Shown: positions 9,023 through 19,091, numbered from the stretch's first letter. The stretch: DNA of 64,000 nt from Paracoccaceae bacterium (GCA_013373325.1 JABXIA010000012.1:1-64000), one strand, 5' to 3'. Notes: a model not told the origin generated them from the letters alone. Numbers and translations are program-made.

Positions 9023-9663
9023 GCCGGCACCTCCTGTCCGCAGCCCAGCCCCAGTCCCGGCTGCTGGGCCTGCAGCCAGCGGGCGGCCGCCGCCAGCCGC
9101 CGCGGCCTGCGGCGCTCGCCGCCCAGGGCCACGCCGATGGTCTCGCCGAGGATGCGCAGGTCCAGCCTCGCCGAGCGGTGATGCACATACCACAGGTCCA
9201 GCTGCAGCTTCTCGCGGTCCGCCAGCAGGGTGTTGCCGCTGACCTGGGCCCAGCCGGTGAGCCCGGGGCGCAGCCGCCCGCGCCGCCGCCCGGCCTCGCC
9301 GAAGGCGGCGATGGTCTCCGGCAGCAGCGGCCGCGGCCCCACCAGCGCCATCCGGCCGCGCAGGATCAGCGCCAGCTGCGGCAGCTCATCCAGCCGCAGG
9401 CGGCGGATCAGCGCGGTGATCCGGGTCTGGCGCGCCGCATCCGGCAGCAGCGCGCCCTGCGCATCGCGGGAGCTGTGCATGCTGCGCAGCTTGACCAGGC
9501 GGAACGGCACCCCGTTCCGGCCCGCCCGGACCTGGCTGAAGAACAGCGGCCGCCCGAGCAGCACCAGCACCGCGCCGCAGGCCAGCACGAAAAAGGGCAT
9601 GAGCAGCATGCCCGCGATGACGCATATGAGAATTTCCAGCAGCCTGTGCATGGCAGCAACCAC
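9019..9663 (-). CDS. Small PglC-like initiating sugar-phosphate transferase
   Basis: 214 aa; KLRSMHSS, RRLRLDELPQLALILRGRMALVGPRPLLPE, PGLTGWAQVSG; single N-terminal hydrophobic segment. Confidence 0.9.
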   Translation of the reverse strand: MVAAMHRLLEILICVIAGMLLMPFFVLACGAVLVLLGRPLFFSQVRAGRNGVPFRLVKLRSMHSSRDAQGALLPDAARQTRITALIRRLRLDELPQLALILRGRMALVGPRPLLPETIAAFGEAGRRRGRLRPGLTGWAQVSGNTLLADREKLQLDLWYVHHRSARLDLRILGETIGVALGGERRRPRRLAAAARWLQAQQPGLGLGCGQEVPA

Positions 9664-9926
9664 ATCCGGATGGAACGGCCCGGAAACGGGAGCCGGGATG
9701 CAGGCGGCAGGCCTTCAGAAACGCCAGGCCCCCCTCCCGCCGTTTTGCAAAATACTGCAAAGACGGTAGCCCGGCTTGCGGGGCAGTCAAATGCGGCCGC
9801 TGCCGGGGTCTCTTGGAGCCTTTTGCGGCTCTGCATTGCCGTTTGCCGGAAATGCGCCATGGTTATCATGGGCCTTCGGGGCTGGCGCGCTGTGGCGCCG
9901 GGCGGGGCAGACGCGGGAGAGAGAAC

Positions 9927-11174
9927 ATGACAGGGATCCGGCATGGGCTGACCGGGCTGCTCCTGGTGCTGGCGCTGCTGGCCGGGGCGGCGGCCACGGC
10001 GGTGCGGGCGCAGGGCTACCGGCTGCAGCCGCAGGACGAGATCCTGCTCCGGGCGCTGCGCTGGGACACCGAAAGGGCGGCCTACCAGCAATGGGACGGG
10101 GTCTCGGGGGAGTATACCCTGGAGCCGGACGGCACGCTCCTGGTGCCGCTGGCCGGGCAGGTGGAGGCGGCCGGGCAGACGCCGGCCAGGCTGGCGGAGC
10201 AGCTGGCGCTGATCCTGCGGCGCAGCATCGGCATGGCGGAGCCGCCGCATATCTCGATCGGGGTGACCGGCCACCTGCCGGTCTATGTGCTGGGCGATGC
10301 GGCCGCCCCCGGCGCCTATCCGTTCCGCCCGGGCCTGACGGCGCAGCAGGCGCTGGCGCTGGCGGGCGGGCTGCTGCGGCTGCCGCTGCAGGACAGCGCC
10401 GGCAACAGCCTGCAGCCGCTGCGGCTGCAGGGAGAGGTCCGGCTGCTCAGCGGCCAGATCGCGGCGCTGGAGGAAGAGCGGCGGCGGCTGGCGGCCGACC
10501 TGCAGGCGCTGGCCGGGACCGGCAGCCCCCCGGCGCCGGAGGCGGGCGCGCCGCCCTCCGGCCTCGAAGCCGATATCCTGGCGGCCGCGCAGGCGGCGCG
10601 GACAGCGCAGGGCAGCCGGATCCGCGACCTGCAGCAGGTGCTGCGCCAGCAGATCAGCCATCTGACCGCGCAGATCGCCCTGCGCGACGAGCAGATCGCC
10701 CTGACCGAAGAGGAGCTGGAAACCGCCAGCAGCCTGCGCGAGCGCGGCCTGACGGTCAGCGCCCGGGTGTCCTCGCTGACCACCGCGCTCAATGACCTGG
10801 AGGCCAAGCGGCTGGACCTGGAGATCGCCCGGCTGACCGCCCGCCAGCAGCTGAACCGCGCCGAGCGCGATGCGCTGGAGCTGACCGGTGACGCCCGCTC
10901 GCAGAATCTCGTGCGCCTCAATGAGGTGGAGCAGGACATTGCCTCTCTCAGCACCCGGCTGGCCACTGCCCGGCTGCTGCATGCCGAAGCGCTGGCCGCA
11001 GGCCTGCCCGCGGGCCCGGATGCCAGCCAGGGCGGCGGCGAAGCCGTGGTCAGCTACCGGATCATCCGCCCCGGCGGCGCGGCGCCCGGAGCGGCCGGCC
11101 CGCAATCCCTGCTGCAGCCCGGCGACACGCTGGAGGTCAGCCGCAGCTTCCGCTGGCCGCAGCCCGGGCAATAG
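9927..11174 (+). CDS. Wza-like polysaccharide export protein, non-lipoprotein type
   Basis: Signal peptide ending AVRAQG; YRLQPQDEILLRAL...YTLEPDGTLLVPLAGQVEAAGQTPARLAEQL; VYVLGDAAAPGAYPFRPGLTAQQALALAGGL; long coiled-coil-like C-terminal part. Confidence 0.85.
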   Translation: MTGIRHGLTGLLLVLALLAGAAATAVRAQGYRLQPQDEILLRALRWDTERAAYQQWDGVSGEYTLEPDGTLLVPLAGQVEAAGQTPARLAEQLALILRRSIGMAEPPHISIGVTGHLPVYVLGDAAAPGAYPFRPGLTAQQALALAGGLLRLPLQDSAGNSLQPLRLQGEVRLLSGQIAALEEERRRLAADLQALAGTGSPPAPEAGAPPSGLEADILAAAQAARTAQGSRIRDLQQVLRQQISHLTAQIALRDEQIALTEEELETASSLRERGLTVSARVSSLTTALNDLEAKRLDLEIARLTARQQLNRAERDALELTGDARSQNLVRLNEVEQDIASLSTRLATARLLHAEALAAGLPAGPDASQGGGEAVVSYRIIRPGGAAPGAAGPQSLLQPGDTLEVSRSFRWPQPGQ

Positions 11175-11573
11175 CGGCAGGGGTGCCCGAATCAGCCCTG
11201 CTCAGGTCCTGAGCTCCGGGCCGGGAGGTGCCGGGCCTGCCGGCAAGTCTGCTGAAAACCCTGTGGAAAACCTGTGCATAATTTGCTGCCGCCCGGATAT
11301 TTTTTGCTGCCCGCGGAACCTGTGCTATGGTTAACGGGGGGAAATAAACCGGGGGACTTCCTTATCAGCCGTTAGGCTCAGGATGTGCCGCAGGCGGGGT
11401 TCGTGTTGTTGAACCGGGATCCGGCGGCACTCTTGCGGATAGGGAGCGGCGTTCCGGGCTGCCTGTGCAGCCGGGCGCATGACATTTTTGCCGGCCTTTT
11501 GCTGTGCCGTGTTTGCCAGAGGCAAAAATACTCACCTGAAACAACCGGAACCCCGGGGCGGGCAGCCGTGTGA

Positions 11574-13703
11574 GTGACCAGTGTTGCTGGAGTTTTGAGT
11601 ATGCCGGGGTATGGGTTTTCTTCTTCCGGAAATGTGACAGAGGCCAAGGGGCCGGCTGGCGGCCTGGCCGGGTGGCTGGGCCGTGCCAGGAAACAGATGG
11701 CGGCGGAGCTGAAAGCCAACCGCCGCCTGGTGGCCGGCGATCTGCTGGCCGCTGTTCTGGCCGCTGTTCTGGCCGGTCTCCTGGCCTACGGGCTGGCGCC
11801 GCCTGCGGTGCGGGGGCCGGGACCCGGCCCGCTGCTGGCCAGCCTGGCGGCGCTGTCGGGACTGGCCGCGGCGGCGGTGTTCCCGCTGGCCGGCTTTTAC
11901 CGGCGCCACACCAAGTCGACCTCGCTGCGCGATATCGCCACCGTGCTCAAGGGCGCGCTGCTGGCGGTGGCGGGCACTGCCGCGCTGGCGGCGCTGCTGC
12001 CCGCGGCCGCCGTCATCCCGCTGCCGGTCCATTTCATCCAGTTCCTGCTGCTGGTGCCTGCGCTCTGCACGCTGCGGGTGGCGGCGCGGCGGCGCGAATT
12101 CATCCGGCGCCGCCAGCGGCTGCAGGCCCGCGAAGAGGAACGCATCCCGATCCTGCTGGCGGGCACCGGCGCCAGCTGCGACCTGTTCCTGCGCTCGCTG
12201 CGCCATACCGGATCGCGCTACCATCCGGTCGGCATCATCGATGATGCCCGCAACACCGAAGGCCTCTATTTCCACGATGTGCAGATCACCGGCTCGCTGC
12301 GCGACCCCGAAGGGGTGATCGCCTGGCTTGAGGGGTTGAACCTGCTGCCGCAGCGGCTGCTGCTGACCGAACCGGTCACCCATTTCGACAGCGCGGGCAT
12401 CGCCCGGCTGGTCAAATGGTGCGAGGCGCATGGCATTGCGGTGTCGCGGCTGGCCGGTCTCGAAGAGGTCGAGAGCGGCACCGGCGGCCGCCGGGCGCGG
12501 CTCAAGGATGTGGCGCCCGAGGATATCCTGGACCGGCCCCAGACCGCGGTGGAACGCTCGCGGCTGCGCCAGCTGCTGGCCGGGCGGCGGGTGCTGGTCA
12601 CCGGCGCCGGCGGCTCGATCGGCTCGGAGCTGTGCCGCCAGATCGCGTCGTTCAAGCCGGCCGAGCTGGTGATGTTCGATCACTGCGAGCTGAACGCCTA
12701 TACCATCGGCATGGATCTGGATCAGAACTTCCCCGAAGTGCCGCGCCGGATCTATGTCGGCAGCATCCGCGATGCGGCGCGGGTGGAGGCGGTGTTTGCC
12801 CGCCACCGCCCGGAACTGGTGTTCAACGCCGCCGCCCTGAAACATGTGCCGCTGGTCGAGCAGAACCCCTGCGAAGGCGTGCTGACCAATGTGATCGGCA
12901 CCCGCAACGTGGCCGATGCGGCGCGCAGCTGCGGCGCCATCGCCATGGTGCAGATCTCCACCGACAAGGCGGTGAACACCACCAATGTGATGGGCGCCAC
13001 CAAGCGGGTGGCGGAATTCTATGTGCAGGCGCAGGACCGGGTCACCAATGAGACCGGCGAGGACACCCGCTTCTTCTCGGTGCGCTTCGGCAATGTGCTG
13101 GGCTCCTCCGGATCGCTGATCCCGCTGTTCCAGCGGCAGATCTCGGCGGGCGGGCCGCTGACCGTGACCGACCCGCGGATGGAGCGTTATTTCATGACCA
13201 TCCGCGAGGCGGTGCAGCTGACGCTGGTCGCCGCCGCAAGCGGCCTGGCGCTGGAGATGAGCCACGGCGAGATCTTCGTCCTGGACATGGGGCGGCCGGT
13301 CAAGATCACCGATCTGGCGGAGCGGATGATCCGGCTCGCCGGGCGCACCCCGCATGAGGACATCAAGATCAAGTTCATCGGCCCGCGGCCCGGTGAAAAG
13401 CTGTTCGAGGAGCTGTTCGACGCCAGTGAGGAACGCCGCGACCCCGGCATTCCAGGGATCAGCGCGGCGCGTCCCGACGGGGTGCCGATTTCCCGGCTCC
13501 GGGCGATGATACTGAAGCTGGAGCAGGCCGCCCGCGCAGGCCGCAGCAGCGCGGTCCGCGCATTGCTGCAGGACCTGGTGCCGGGCTACAGCAATCCGCC
13601 GCCGCTGCCGCCGAAATCCGGCCCGCGGCGGCGCACCGGCACGCTGCCCTCGGTGCCGGCCGCGCCGGGCGCCGGCCGCCGCCGCCGCGAGGCGCGGCAA
13701 TGA
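11574..13703 (+). CDS. FlaA1/CapD/PglF-like membrane nucleotide-sugar 4,6-dehydratase
   Basis: 709 aa; TM segments, VLVTGAGGSIGSELCRQIASFKPAELVMFDHCELNAYTI; STDKAVNTTNVMGATKRVAE; GPRPGEKLFEELF. Confidence 0.92.
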   Translation: MTSVAGVLSMPGYGFSSSGNVTEAKGPAGGLAGWLGRARKQMAAELKANRRLVAGDLLAAVLAAVLAGLLAYGLAPPAVRGPGPGPLLASLAALSGLAAAAVFPLAGFYRRHTKSTSLRDIATVLKGALLAVAGTAALAALLPAAAVIPLPVHFIQFLLLVPALCTLRVAARRREFIRRRQRLQAREEERIPILLAGTGASCDLFLRSLRHTGSRYHPVGIIDDARNTEGLYFHDVQITGSLRDPEGVIAWLEGLNLLPQRLLLTEPVTHFDSAGIARLVKWCEAHGIAVSRLAGLEEVESGTGGRRARLKDVAPEDILDRPQTAVERSRLRQLLAGRRVLVTGAGGSIGSELCRQIASFKPAELVMFDHCELNAYTIGMDLDQNFPEVPRRIYVGSIRDAARVEAVFARHRPELVFNAAALKHVPLVEQNPCEGVLTNVIGTRNVADAARSCGAIAMVQISTDKAVNTTNVMGATKRVAEFYVQAQDRVTNETGEDTRFFSVRFGNVLGSSGSLIPLFQRQISAGGPLTVTDPRMERYFMTIREAVQLTLVAAASGLALEMSHGEIFVLDMGRPVKITDLAERMIRLAGRTPHEDIKIKFIGPRPGEKLFEELFDASEERRDPGIPGISAARPDGVPISRLRAMILKLEQAARAGRSSAVRALLQDLVPGYSNPPPLPPKSGPRRRTGTLPSVPAAPGAGRRRREARQ

Positions 13704-14893
13704 CCCGGCAGCAGCGGGCGGTGGTGATCGGCAGCCTCGGCTATTCGCTGGTCAATTTCCGGCTCGACCTGATGCGGCGGCTGCAGGCCAACGGCTATGC
13801 GGTGCTGGCGCTGGCGGCGCAGATCGATGCCGCCACCGCCGCGGTGCTGGAGGCTGAGGGCATCGCCTGGCAGGAGATCCCGCTGGAGCGCACCGGCACC
13901 AGCCCGCTGCGCGACCTGGCCTGCCTGCGGGCGGTCTGGGCGGTCCTGCGGCAGCAGCGGCCGGAACTGGTGCTGGCCTATACGATGAAGCCGATCCTGT
14001 ACGGCTGCCTGGCCGCACAGCTGGCCGGTGTGCCGCGCCGCTATGCGCTGTTCACCGGGCTTGGCTACGGCTTCATGGAGGCCCGGCCGCGCGGGCGGCG
14101 GCGGCGGGTGCGCGCCGTTGCGGTGCTGCTGCACCGGCTGGCGCTGCGGCGGCTGACCGCGGCCTTCTGCTACAACAGCGCCGACCGCGCCGACATCCGC
14201 CGCTTCCGGCTGATCCCGCCGCAGGTGCCGCTGCATGATGTGCCCGGCTCCGGCGTCGACACCGCGCGGTTTGCGCCTGCGCCGCTGCCCGCCGGGCCGC
14301 AGCAGTTCCTGTTTGCGGGGCGGCTGCTGCGCAGCAAGGGGCTGGAAGTGCTGGCCGCCGCCGCCCGGATCCTGCGGCAGAAGCAGCTGAGTTTCCGCCT
14401 GCAGGTGCTGGGCGGTGCCGACAGCAACCCCGATGCCATTGATCCGCAGCAGCTGGCCCGCTGGCAGGCGGAGGGGCTGATGGAACAGGTCGGCTTCACC
14501 CGCGATGTGCGCCCCTGGCTGCAGGGCTGCAGCGTCTTTGTGCTGCCGACCCGGCTGCGCGAGGGCATTCCGCGCTCGATCCTCGAGGCGATGGCCTCGG
14601 GGCGGGCGGTGATCACCACCGATGCGCCCGGCTGCGGCGAGACCCTGGGCGGCGCCGCCGGGCTGACGGTGCCGCAGAACGACCCCGAAGCGCTGGCAGC
14701 GGCAATGGAGGCCTTCATCCGCACCCCGGCGCTGGCCCGCCGGATGGGGGCGGCGGCGCGGGACCGGGCCTGCCGTGTCTATGATGTGCACCGCGTCAAC
14801 CATCTGCTGATGCAGCATATGGGGATCGAGCCTGCGGCCGCCCCCGGGGCGCCTGCCGCAGCGCTGCACCCGCCCGGGCTGGCCGCGCAATGA
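13700..14893 (+). CDS. Family-4 glycosyltransferase, PglA/WbpH-like
   Basis: 397 aa; LAYTMKPILYGCLAAQLAGVPRRYALFTGLGYGF; PTRLREGIPRSILEAMASGRAVITTDAPG. Confidence 0.88.
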   Translation: MTRQQRAVVIGSLGYSLVNFRLDLMRRLQANGYAVLALAAQIDAATAAVLEAEGIAWQEIPLERTGTSPLRDLACLRAVWAVLRQQRPELVLAYTMKPILYGCLAAQLAGVPRRYALFTGLGYGFMEARPRGRRRRVRAVAVLLHRLALRRLTAAFCYNSADRADIRRFRLIPPQVPLHDVPGSGVDTARFAPAPLPAGPQQFLFAGRLLRSKGLEVLAAAARILRQKQLSFRLQVLGGADSNPDAIDPQQLARWQAEGLMEQVGFTRDVRPWLQGCSVFVLPTRLREGIPRSILEAMASGRAVITTDAPGCGETLGGAAGLTVPQNDPEALAAAMEAFIRTPALARRMGAAARDRACRVYDVHRVNHLLMQHMGIEPAAAPGAPAAALHPPGLAAQ

Positions 14894-15306
14894 TGCGGGC
14901 GCGGGCCCTTTCGCGGCCGCCGCCGCGGGCGCGGATGCTGCGCTTCCTGCTGGCGGGGCTGGCCAATACCGCCTTCGGCTATGGCGTCTATGCGCTGGGG
15001 CTGAGTGCAGGCCTGCCGCCGCAGGCGGCGCTGGCGGGGCAGTTCGCCCTCGGCATCCTGTGGAATTACACGCTGCATGCGCGGCTGGTGTTCGGGGTTT
15101 CGGGCTATGGCCAGCTGCCGCCCTACGCACTGGCCTATGCCGTGGCTTACGGGTTCAACGCGGGGCTCTTGCAGCTGCTGCTGAGCGCGGGCGCCGGGCC
15201 CTATGCGGCCCAGGCGCTGGCGCTGGCGCCTGCCGCGGCGCTCACCTTTGTGCTGGTGTCGCTGGCACTGGGAGTGCCGCCCCGGGCCGCGGGGAGGCGG
15301 CGGTGA
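14890..15306 (+). CDS. GtrA-family membrane protein
   Basis: LRFLLAGLANTAFGYGVYALGLSAGL...FALGILWNYTLHARLVFG; four hydrophobic segments. Confidence 0.85.
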   Translation: MMRARALSRPPPRARMLRFLLAGLANTAFGYGVYALGLSAGLPPQAALAGQFALGILWNYTLHARLVFGVSGYGQLPPYALAYAVAYGFNAGLLQLLLSAGAGPYAAQALALAPAAALTFVLVSLALGVPPRAAGRRR

Positions 15307-16985
15307 GCCTGCTGGAGGCACCGGGCGCAAGCCGCACCGCAGGGCCTGCCGCCAGGCCTGTGTCCGGAGGGCGGGCCAGGATGCGCCTGCGGGGTGTGCT
15401 GGCAGCGCTGGCGGCAGCGCTGCTGCTGGCGGGGCTGTTCGGGCGGCTGATGGCCTATGGGCTGCGCCGGGACGAGACGCTTTATGTGCCGCCCGCCGCG
15501 CTGCTGCCGGAGCTGCAGCTCTACCGCGATGTCTTCTACAACCACGTGCCGGACAGCGCCTGGCTGTTCTGGGGCTTTCACCAGCTGTCCGGCGGCTTCG
15601 GCCTGCTTGGCGCGGCACGGCTGGCGGTGTTCTGCGCCTGGCTGCTGCTCCTGGCAGGCGCCGCCTGGGCCGGCTGGCGGCTGGGGCGCTCCAGGGCGCT
15701 GGCGCTGCTGCTGCCGCTGATGCTGATCACCTGCACGCCCCTGCTGACCCAGGCCGGAATGAGCGCCACCAACAACCTGCTGCCGCTGCCCTTTGCGCTC
15801 TGGGGGCTGGGGCTGTTCGTGCAGGAGACGCTGAAACCTGAGCCGGGCCGCGCAGGCCTGCTGCTGTCCGGGCTGTGCCTGTCGCTGGCAGCGGGCATGA
15901 AAGCCAGCGCCGTGGTCTTCATCCCGCCGGCGGCGGTCGGCGCCTTTTTCCTGCCCGCCGCGCTGCCGCTGCGCCGCCGGCTGCGGCAGGTGGTGCTGCC
16001 GCTTTATGGCGGCGGGATCCTGGGGGCGCTGCCGCTGTTCTGGTACCTGCTGCGCGATCCCGCCAGCTTCCTGGCCCATGTGGCGGGGTTCCACACCGGG
16101 CCGCACAAGGCCTACTGGCTGGACCATGCGGCGGCGGAGCCGGGGCTGGCGCTGGGGCTGGGCGCGCGGCTGCAGCTGGCGCAGGAGACCTGGCTGTCCG
16201 GCAGCGCGCTGGTGCTGGCGCTGCTGCTGGCCTGCTGCCTGTGGGCCGCGCCGCGCGGCAGCAGCCGCAGGACCCCGCCGCAGGGCGGCGGCCAGATCCT
16301 GGTGCTGGGGGCCGCGCTGGTCCTGGCGGCGGCGATGAGCCTGCTGCCCGCGCCGGGCTTTGTGCAGTATTACATTCCGCCGCTGGCGGTGCTGGTGCTG
16401 CTGGCGGCGCTGCTGTGGCGGCGGCTGGAGGCGCCGGTGCAGGCCGGGCTGCTGCCGCTTCTGGGCGGCGCGGCACTGGTCTGCCTGGCGCTGGGAGCGC
16501 CGCGGCTGGGCGGCGGCCTGGCGGCGCTGGCCCGGCCCGGGGAATTTGCCGGGGCAAAGGCCGTGCGCGGCGGCGCCGCGCTGCGCCAGGCGCTGGCCCG
16601 CGCAGGCGCGCCGGAAGGGCCCATCGCCACCTTCATGCCGGTCTACCCGCTGGAGGCCGGGCTGCCGGTATATGCGGAATTTGCCACCGGGCAGTTTGCT
16701 TACCGGATTTCGCCCTATTTGAAAGAAGAGCTGCGGCGCCATTACCGGATGGCGGGGCCTGAGGATCTGGAGGCGCTGTTTGCCGCCGATCCGCCCGCCG
16801 CCTTGCTGCTGGGCTACGCGCCGGAGCTGGAGAAACCGCTGCTGGCCTATGCGCTGGCGCGGGGCTGCCGCAGGATCCCGGCCGGGGAGAGGCCGGAAGA
16901 AGGGCAAAGAGAAGGGCCGGGGGATCTGGCCAACAGATACGGCACCGGACAGCTGTTCCTGTGCCCGCCGCACAAGCAGCCGTGA
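15303..16985 (+). CDS. GT-C-fold (GT39-like) membrane glycosyltransferase
   Basis: GTG start in a GTGA overlap with gtrA-like stop (alternative ATG at 15381); LRRDETLYVPPAALLPELQLYRDVFYNHVPDSAWLFW; about 10 hydrophobic segments. Confidence 0.75.
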   Translation: MSLLEAPGASRTAGPAARPVSGGRARMRLRGVLAALAAALLLAGLFGRLMAYGLRRDETLYVPPAALLPELQLYRDVFYNHVPDSAWLFWGFHQLSGGFGLLGAARLAVFCAWLLLLAGAAWAGWRLGRSRALALLLPLMLITCTPLLTQAGMSATNNLLPLPFALWGLGLFVQETLKPEPGRAGLLLSGLCLSLAAGMKASAVVFIPPAAVGAFFLPAALPLRRRLRQVVLPLYGGGILGALPLFWYLLRDPASFLAHVAGFHTGPHKAYWLDHAAAEPGLALGLGARLQLAQETWLSGSALVLALLLACCLWAAPRGSSRRTPPQGGGQILVLGAALVLAAAMSLLPAPGFVQYYIPPLAVLVLLAALLWRRLEAPVQAGLLPLLGGAALVCLALGAPRLGGGLAALARPGEFAGAKAVRGGAALRQALARAGAPEGPIATFMPVYPLEAGLPVYAEFATGQFAYRISPYLKEELRRHYRMAGPEDLEALFAADPPAALLLGYAPELEKPLLAYALARGCRRIPAGERPEEGQREGPGDLANRYGTGQLFLCPPHKQP

Positions 16986-17087
16986 AGCTGCAGCGGCGCT
17001 GAATGAGGGGTTTGAGGCAGAGCAGGCCGGGGCGGGGGCCCGGGCGCAGGCGCGGGAGATGTATTTTGACGAGTGGAGGGATTACCG

Positions 17088-17897
17088 ATGCAATGCGTGC
17101 TTCTGGCCGGCGGGCTTGGCTCCAGGCTGGCTGAGGAAACCGTGTCCATACCCAAGCCGATGGTCGAGGTGGGGGGGCGCCCGATCATTGCCCGGGTGAT
17201 GGATATCTACAGCCATTTCGGCCATCAGGAATTTATCGTGGCGGCGGGCTACAAAGCACTGCTGCTCAAGCAGTTCTTTGCCAATTACCATCTGATTGCC
17301 AATAACATCAGCGTCTCGGTCGACACCGGAAAGCTGCGGCTGATCCCGTCCCGCCCCGGCGGCTGGAACGTCTCGGTGGTGGACACCGGCGCCCATACCA
17401 TGACCTCGGGGCGGATCCGCCGCCTGCGCGACTGGCTGACCCCCAATGAGACCTTCATGTGCACCTATTCCGACGGGCTCGGCAATGTCGACATCGCGGC
17501 GCTGATCGACTTCCACAAGTCGCATGGCAAGCTGGCCACGGTCACCGCGGTGCAGCCGCCCGCCCGCTTCGGCAATATCGAGCTGAAGGGCGACCGGGTC
17601 GATGCCTTCACCGAGAAGGTGCGCAAGCGCGAGACCTGGATCAACGGCGGCTTCTTCGTCTTCGAGCCCGGGGTGATGGACTATATGGTCGACGACATGG
17701 AGCCGCTGGAGCAGTCGCCGCTGACCCAGATGGCGCGCGACGGCGAATTGATGGCCTACCGCCACGAAGGCTTCTGGCACCCGATGGACACCATCCGCGA
17801 CCGCAACAGCCTCAACGCCATGTGCGACGAGGAGGTGCCGCCCTGGATGCGGTTCGAAGACAGGCCCGGCGCGGCGTTCCCCGCCGTGGCAATCTGA
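17088..17897 (+). CDS. rfbF: Glucose-1-phosphate cytidylyltransferase
   Basis: MQCVLLAGGLGSRLAEETVSIPKPMVEVGGRPI; TYSDGLGNVDI; ETWINGGFFVFEP. Confidence 0.95.
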   Translation: MQCVLLAGGLGSRLAEETVSIPKPMVEVGGRPIIARVMDIYSHFGHQEFIVAAGYKALLLKQFFANYHLIANNISVSVDTGKLRLIPSRPGGWNVSVVDTGAHTMTSGRIRRLRDWLTPNETFMCTYSDGLGNVDIAALIDFHKSHGKLATVTAVQPPARFGNIELKGDRVDAFTEKVRKRETWINGGFFVFEPGVMDYMVDDMEPLEQSPLTQMARDGELMAYRHEGFWHPMDTIRDRNSLNAMCDEEVPPWMRFEDRPGAAFPAVAI

Positions 17898-17907
17898 GGC
17901 GGCGCGC

Positions 17908-19047
17908 ATGGCAGAGGGTCCGGATCCCGGTTTCGGCGGCGTCTTTGCCGGGCGGCGGGTGCTGGTCACCGGCCATACCGGCTTCAAGGGCGGCTGGCTG
18001 TGCCTCTGGCTGCAGCAGCTGGGGGCCCGGGTCACCGGGCTGGCGCTGGCGCCGGAGCCGGGCCCGTCCTTCTTTGCCGCCTGCGGGCTGGATCAGGCTC
18101 TGGACAGCCGGATTGCCGATATCCGCGATCCCGGCGCGCTGGCGGAAGCGCTGGCGGGGGCGGATGCGGAGGTGCTGTTCCACCTGGCTGCGCAGCCCCT
18201 GGTGCGCCGGTCCTACCAGGCGCCGGCCGCAACCTTCGAGACCAATGCCGGCGGCACTGCCCATGTGCTGGATGCAGCACTCAGGATGCCGTCGCTGCAG
18301 GCCGCCGTCGTGGTCAGCAGCGACAAATGCTACGAGAACCGGGAATGGGACTGGGGCTACCGCGAGAGCGACCCCCTGGGCGGCCATGATCCCTACAGCG
18401 CCTCCAAGGCCTGCACCGAGCTGGTGGCGGGGGCCTACAGAAATGCTTTCTTTGCCGCCCCGGACGGGCCGCAGCTGGCCACCGCCCGGGCGGGCAATGT
18501 GTTCGGCGGCGGCGACTGGGGCGCGGAGCGGCTGGTGCCCGATCTGGCCCGTGCTGCCGCTGCGGATCAGCCGCTGCAGATCCGCAGCCCGCAGGCGGTG
18601 CGGCCCTGGCAGCATGTGCTGGAGCCCTTGTCGGGCTACCTGGCGCTGGCAGCGCGGCTCCTGGGGCCGGAGGGGGCAGAGTTTGCCGGGGCCTGGAATT
18701 TCGGCCCGCCGCTGGCGGGCACCGTCACCGTGCGGGAGCTGACGGCGCTCTTCTGCGCGGCCTGGGGGGCGGGGGCGCCGGAGATGGATTTCAGCCCGGC
18801 AGAAGACGGCCCGCATGAGGCCGGGCTGCTGCGGCTCGACAGCACCCGGGCGCGGCTGCGGCTGGGCTGGCAGCCGCAGCTGGCACTGCCGGAGGCGGCG
18901 GCGATGACAGCTGAATGGTACCGGGCGTTTCAGGACGGCGGCACCGGCATGGCGGCGCTGAGCCGGGCGCAGATCAGCCGCTACAGCAGCCTGATGGCGG
19001 CAGATGCAGACAGAACAGGGATCCGGCGGCAGCCCGCCGCGCAATAG
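17908..19047 (+). CDS. rfbG: CDP-glucose 4,6-dehydratase
   Basis: VLVTGHTGFKGGWLCLWLQQLGARVTGLAL; SSDKCYENREWDWGYRESDPLGGHDPYSASKACTELV. Confidence 0.95.
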   Translation: MAEGPDPGFGGVFAGRRVLVTGHTGFKGGWLCLWLQQLGARVTGLALAPEPGPSFFAACGLDQALDSRIADIRDPGALAEALAGADAEVLFHLAAQPLVRRSYQAPAATFETNAGGTAHVLDAALRMPSLQAAVVVSSDKCYENREWDWGYRESDPLGGHDPYSASKACTELVAGAYRNAFFAAPDGPQLATARAGNVFGGGDWGAERLVPDLARAAAADQPLQIRSPQAVRPWQHVLEPLSGYLALAARLLGPEGAEFAGAWNFGPPLAGTVTVRELTALFCAAWGAGAPEMDFSPAEDGPHEAGLLRLDSTRARLRLGWQPQLALPEAAAMTAEWYRAFQDGGTGMAALSRAQISRYSSLMAADADRTGIRRQPAAQ

Positions 19048-19091
19048 CAGCAAGCGGCCCGGGGGCGCCGCGCACAGACGGTTTGAGGGGG

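Noticed and set aside
11532-13700. 722-aa minus-strand ORF
   Set aside because: Complete shadow of the second CapD-like gene.
15201-16973. 590-aa minus-strand ORF
   Set aside because: Antisense to the GT-C membrane protein; Gln/Arg/His-rich shadow ORF.
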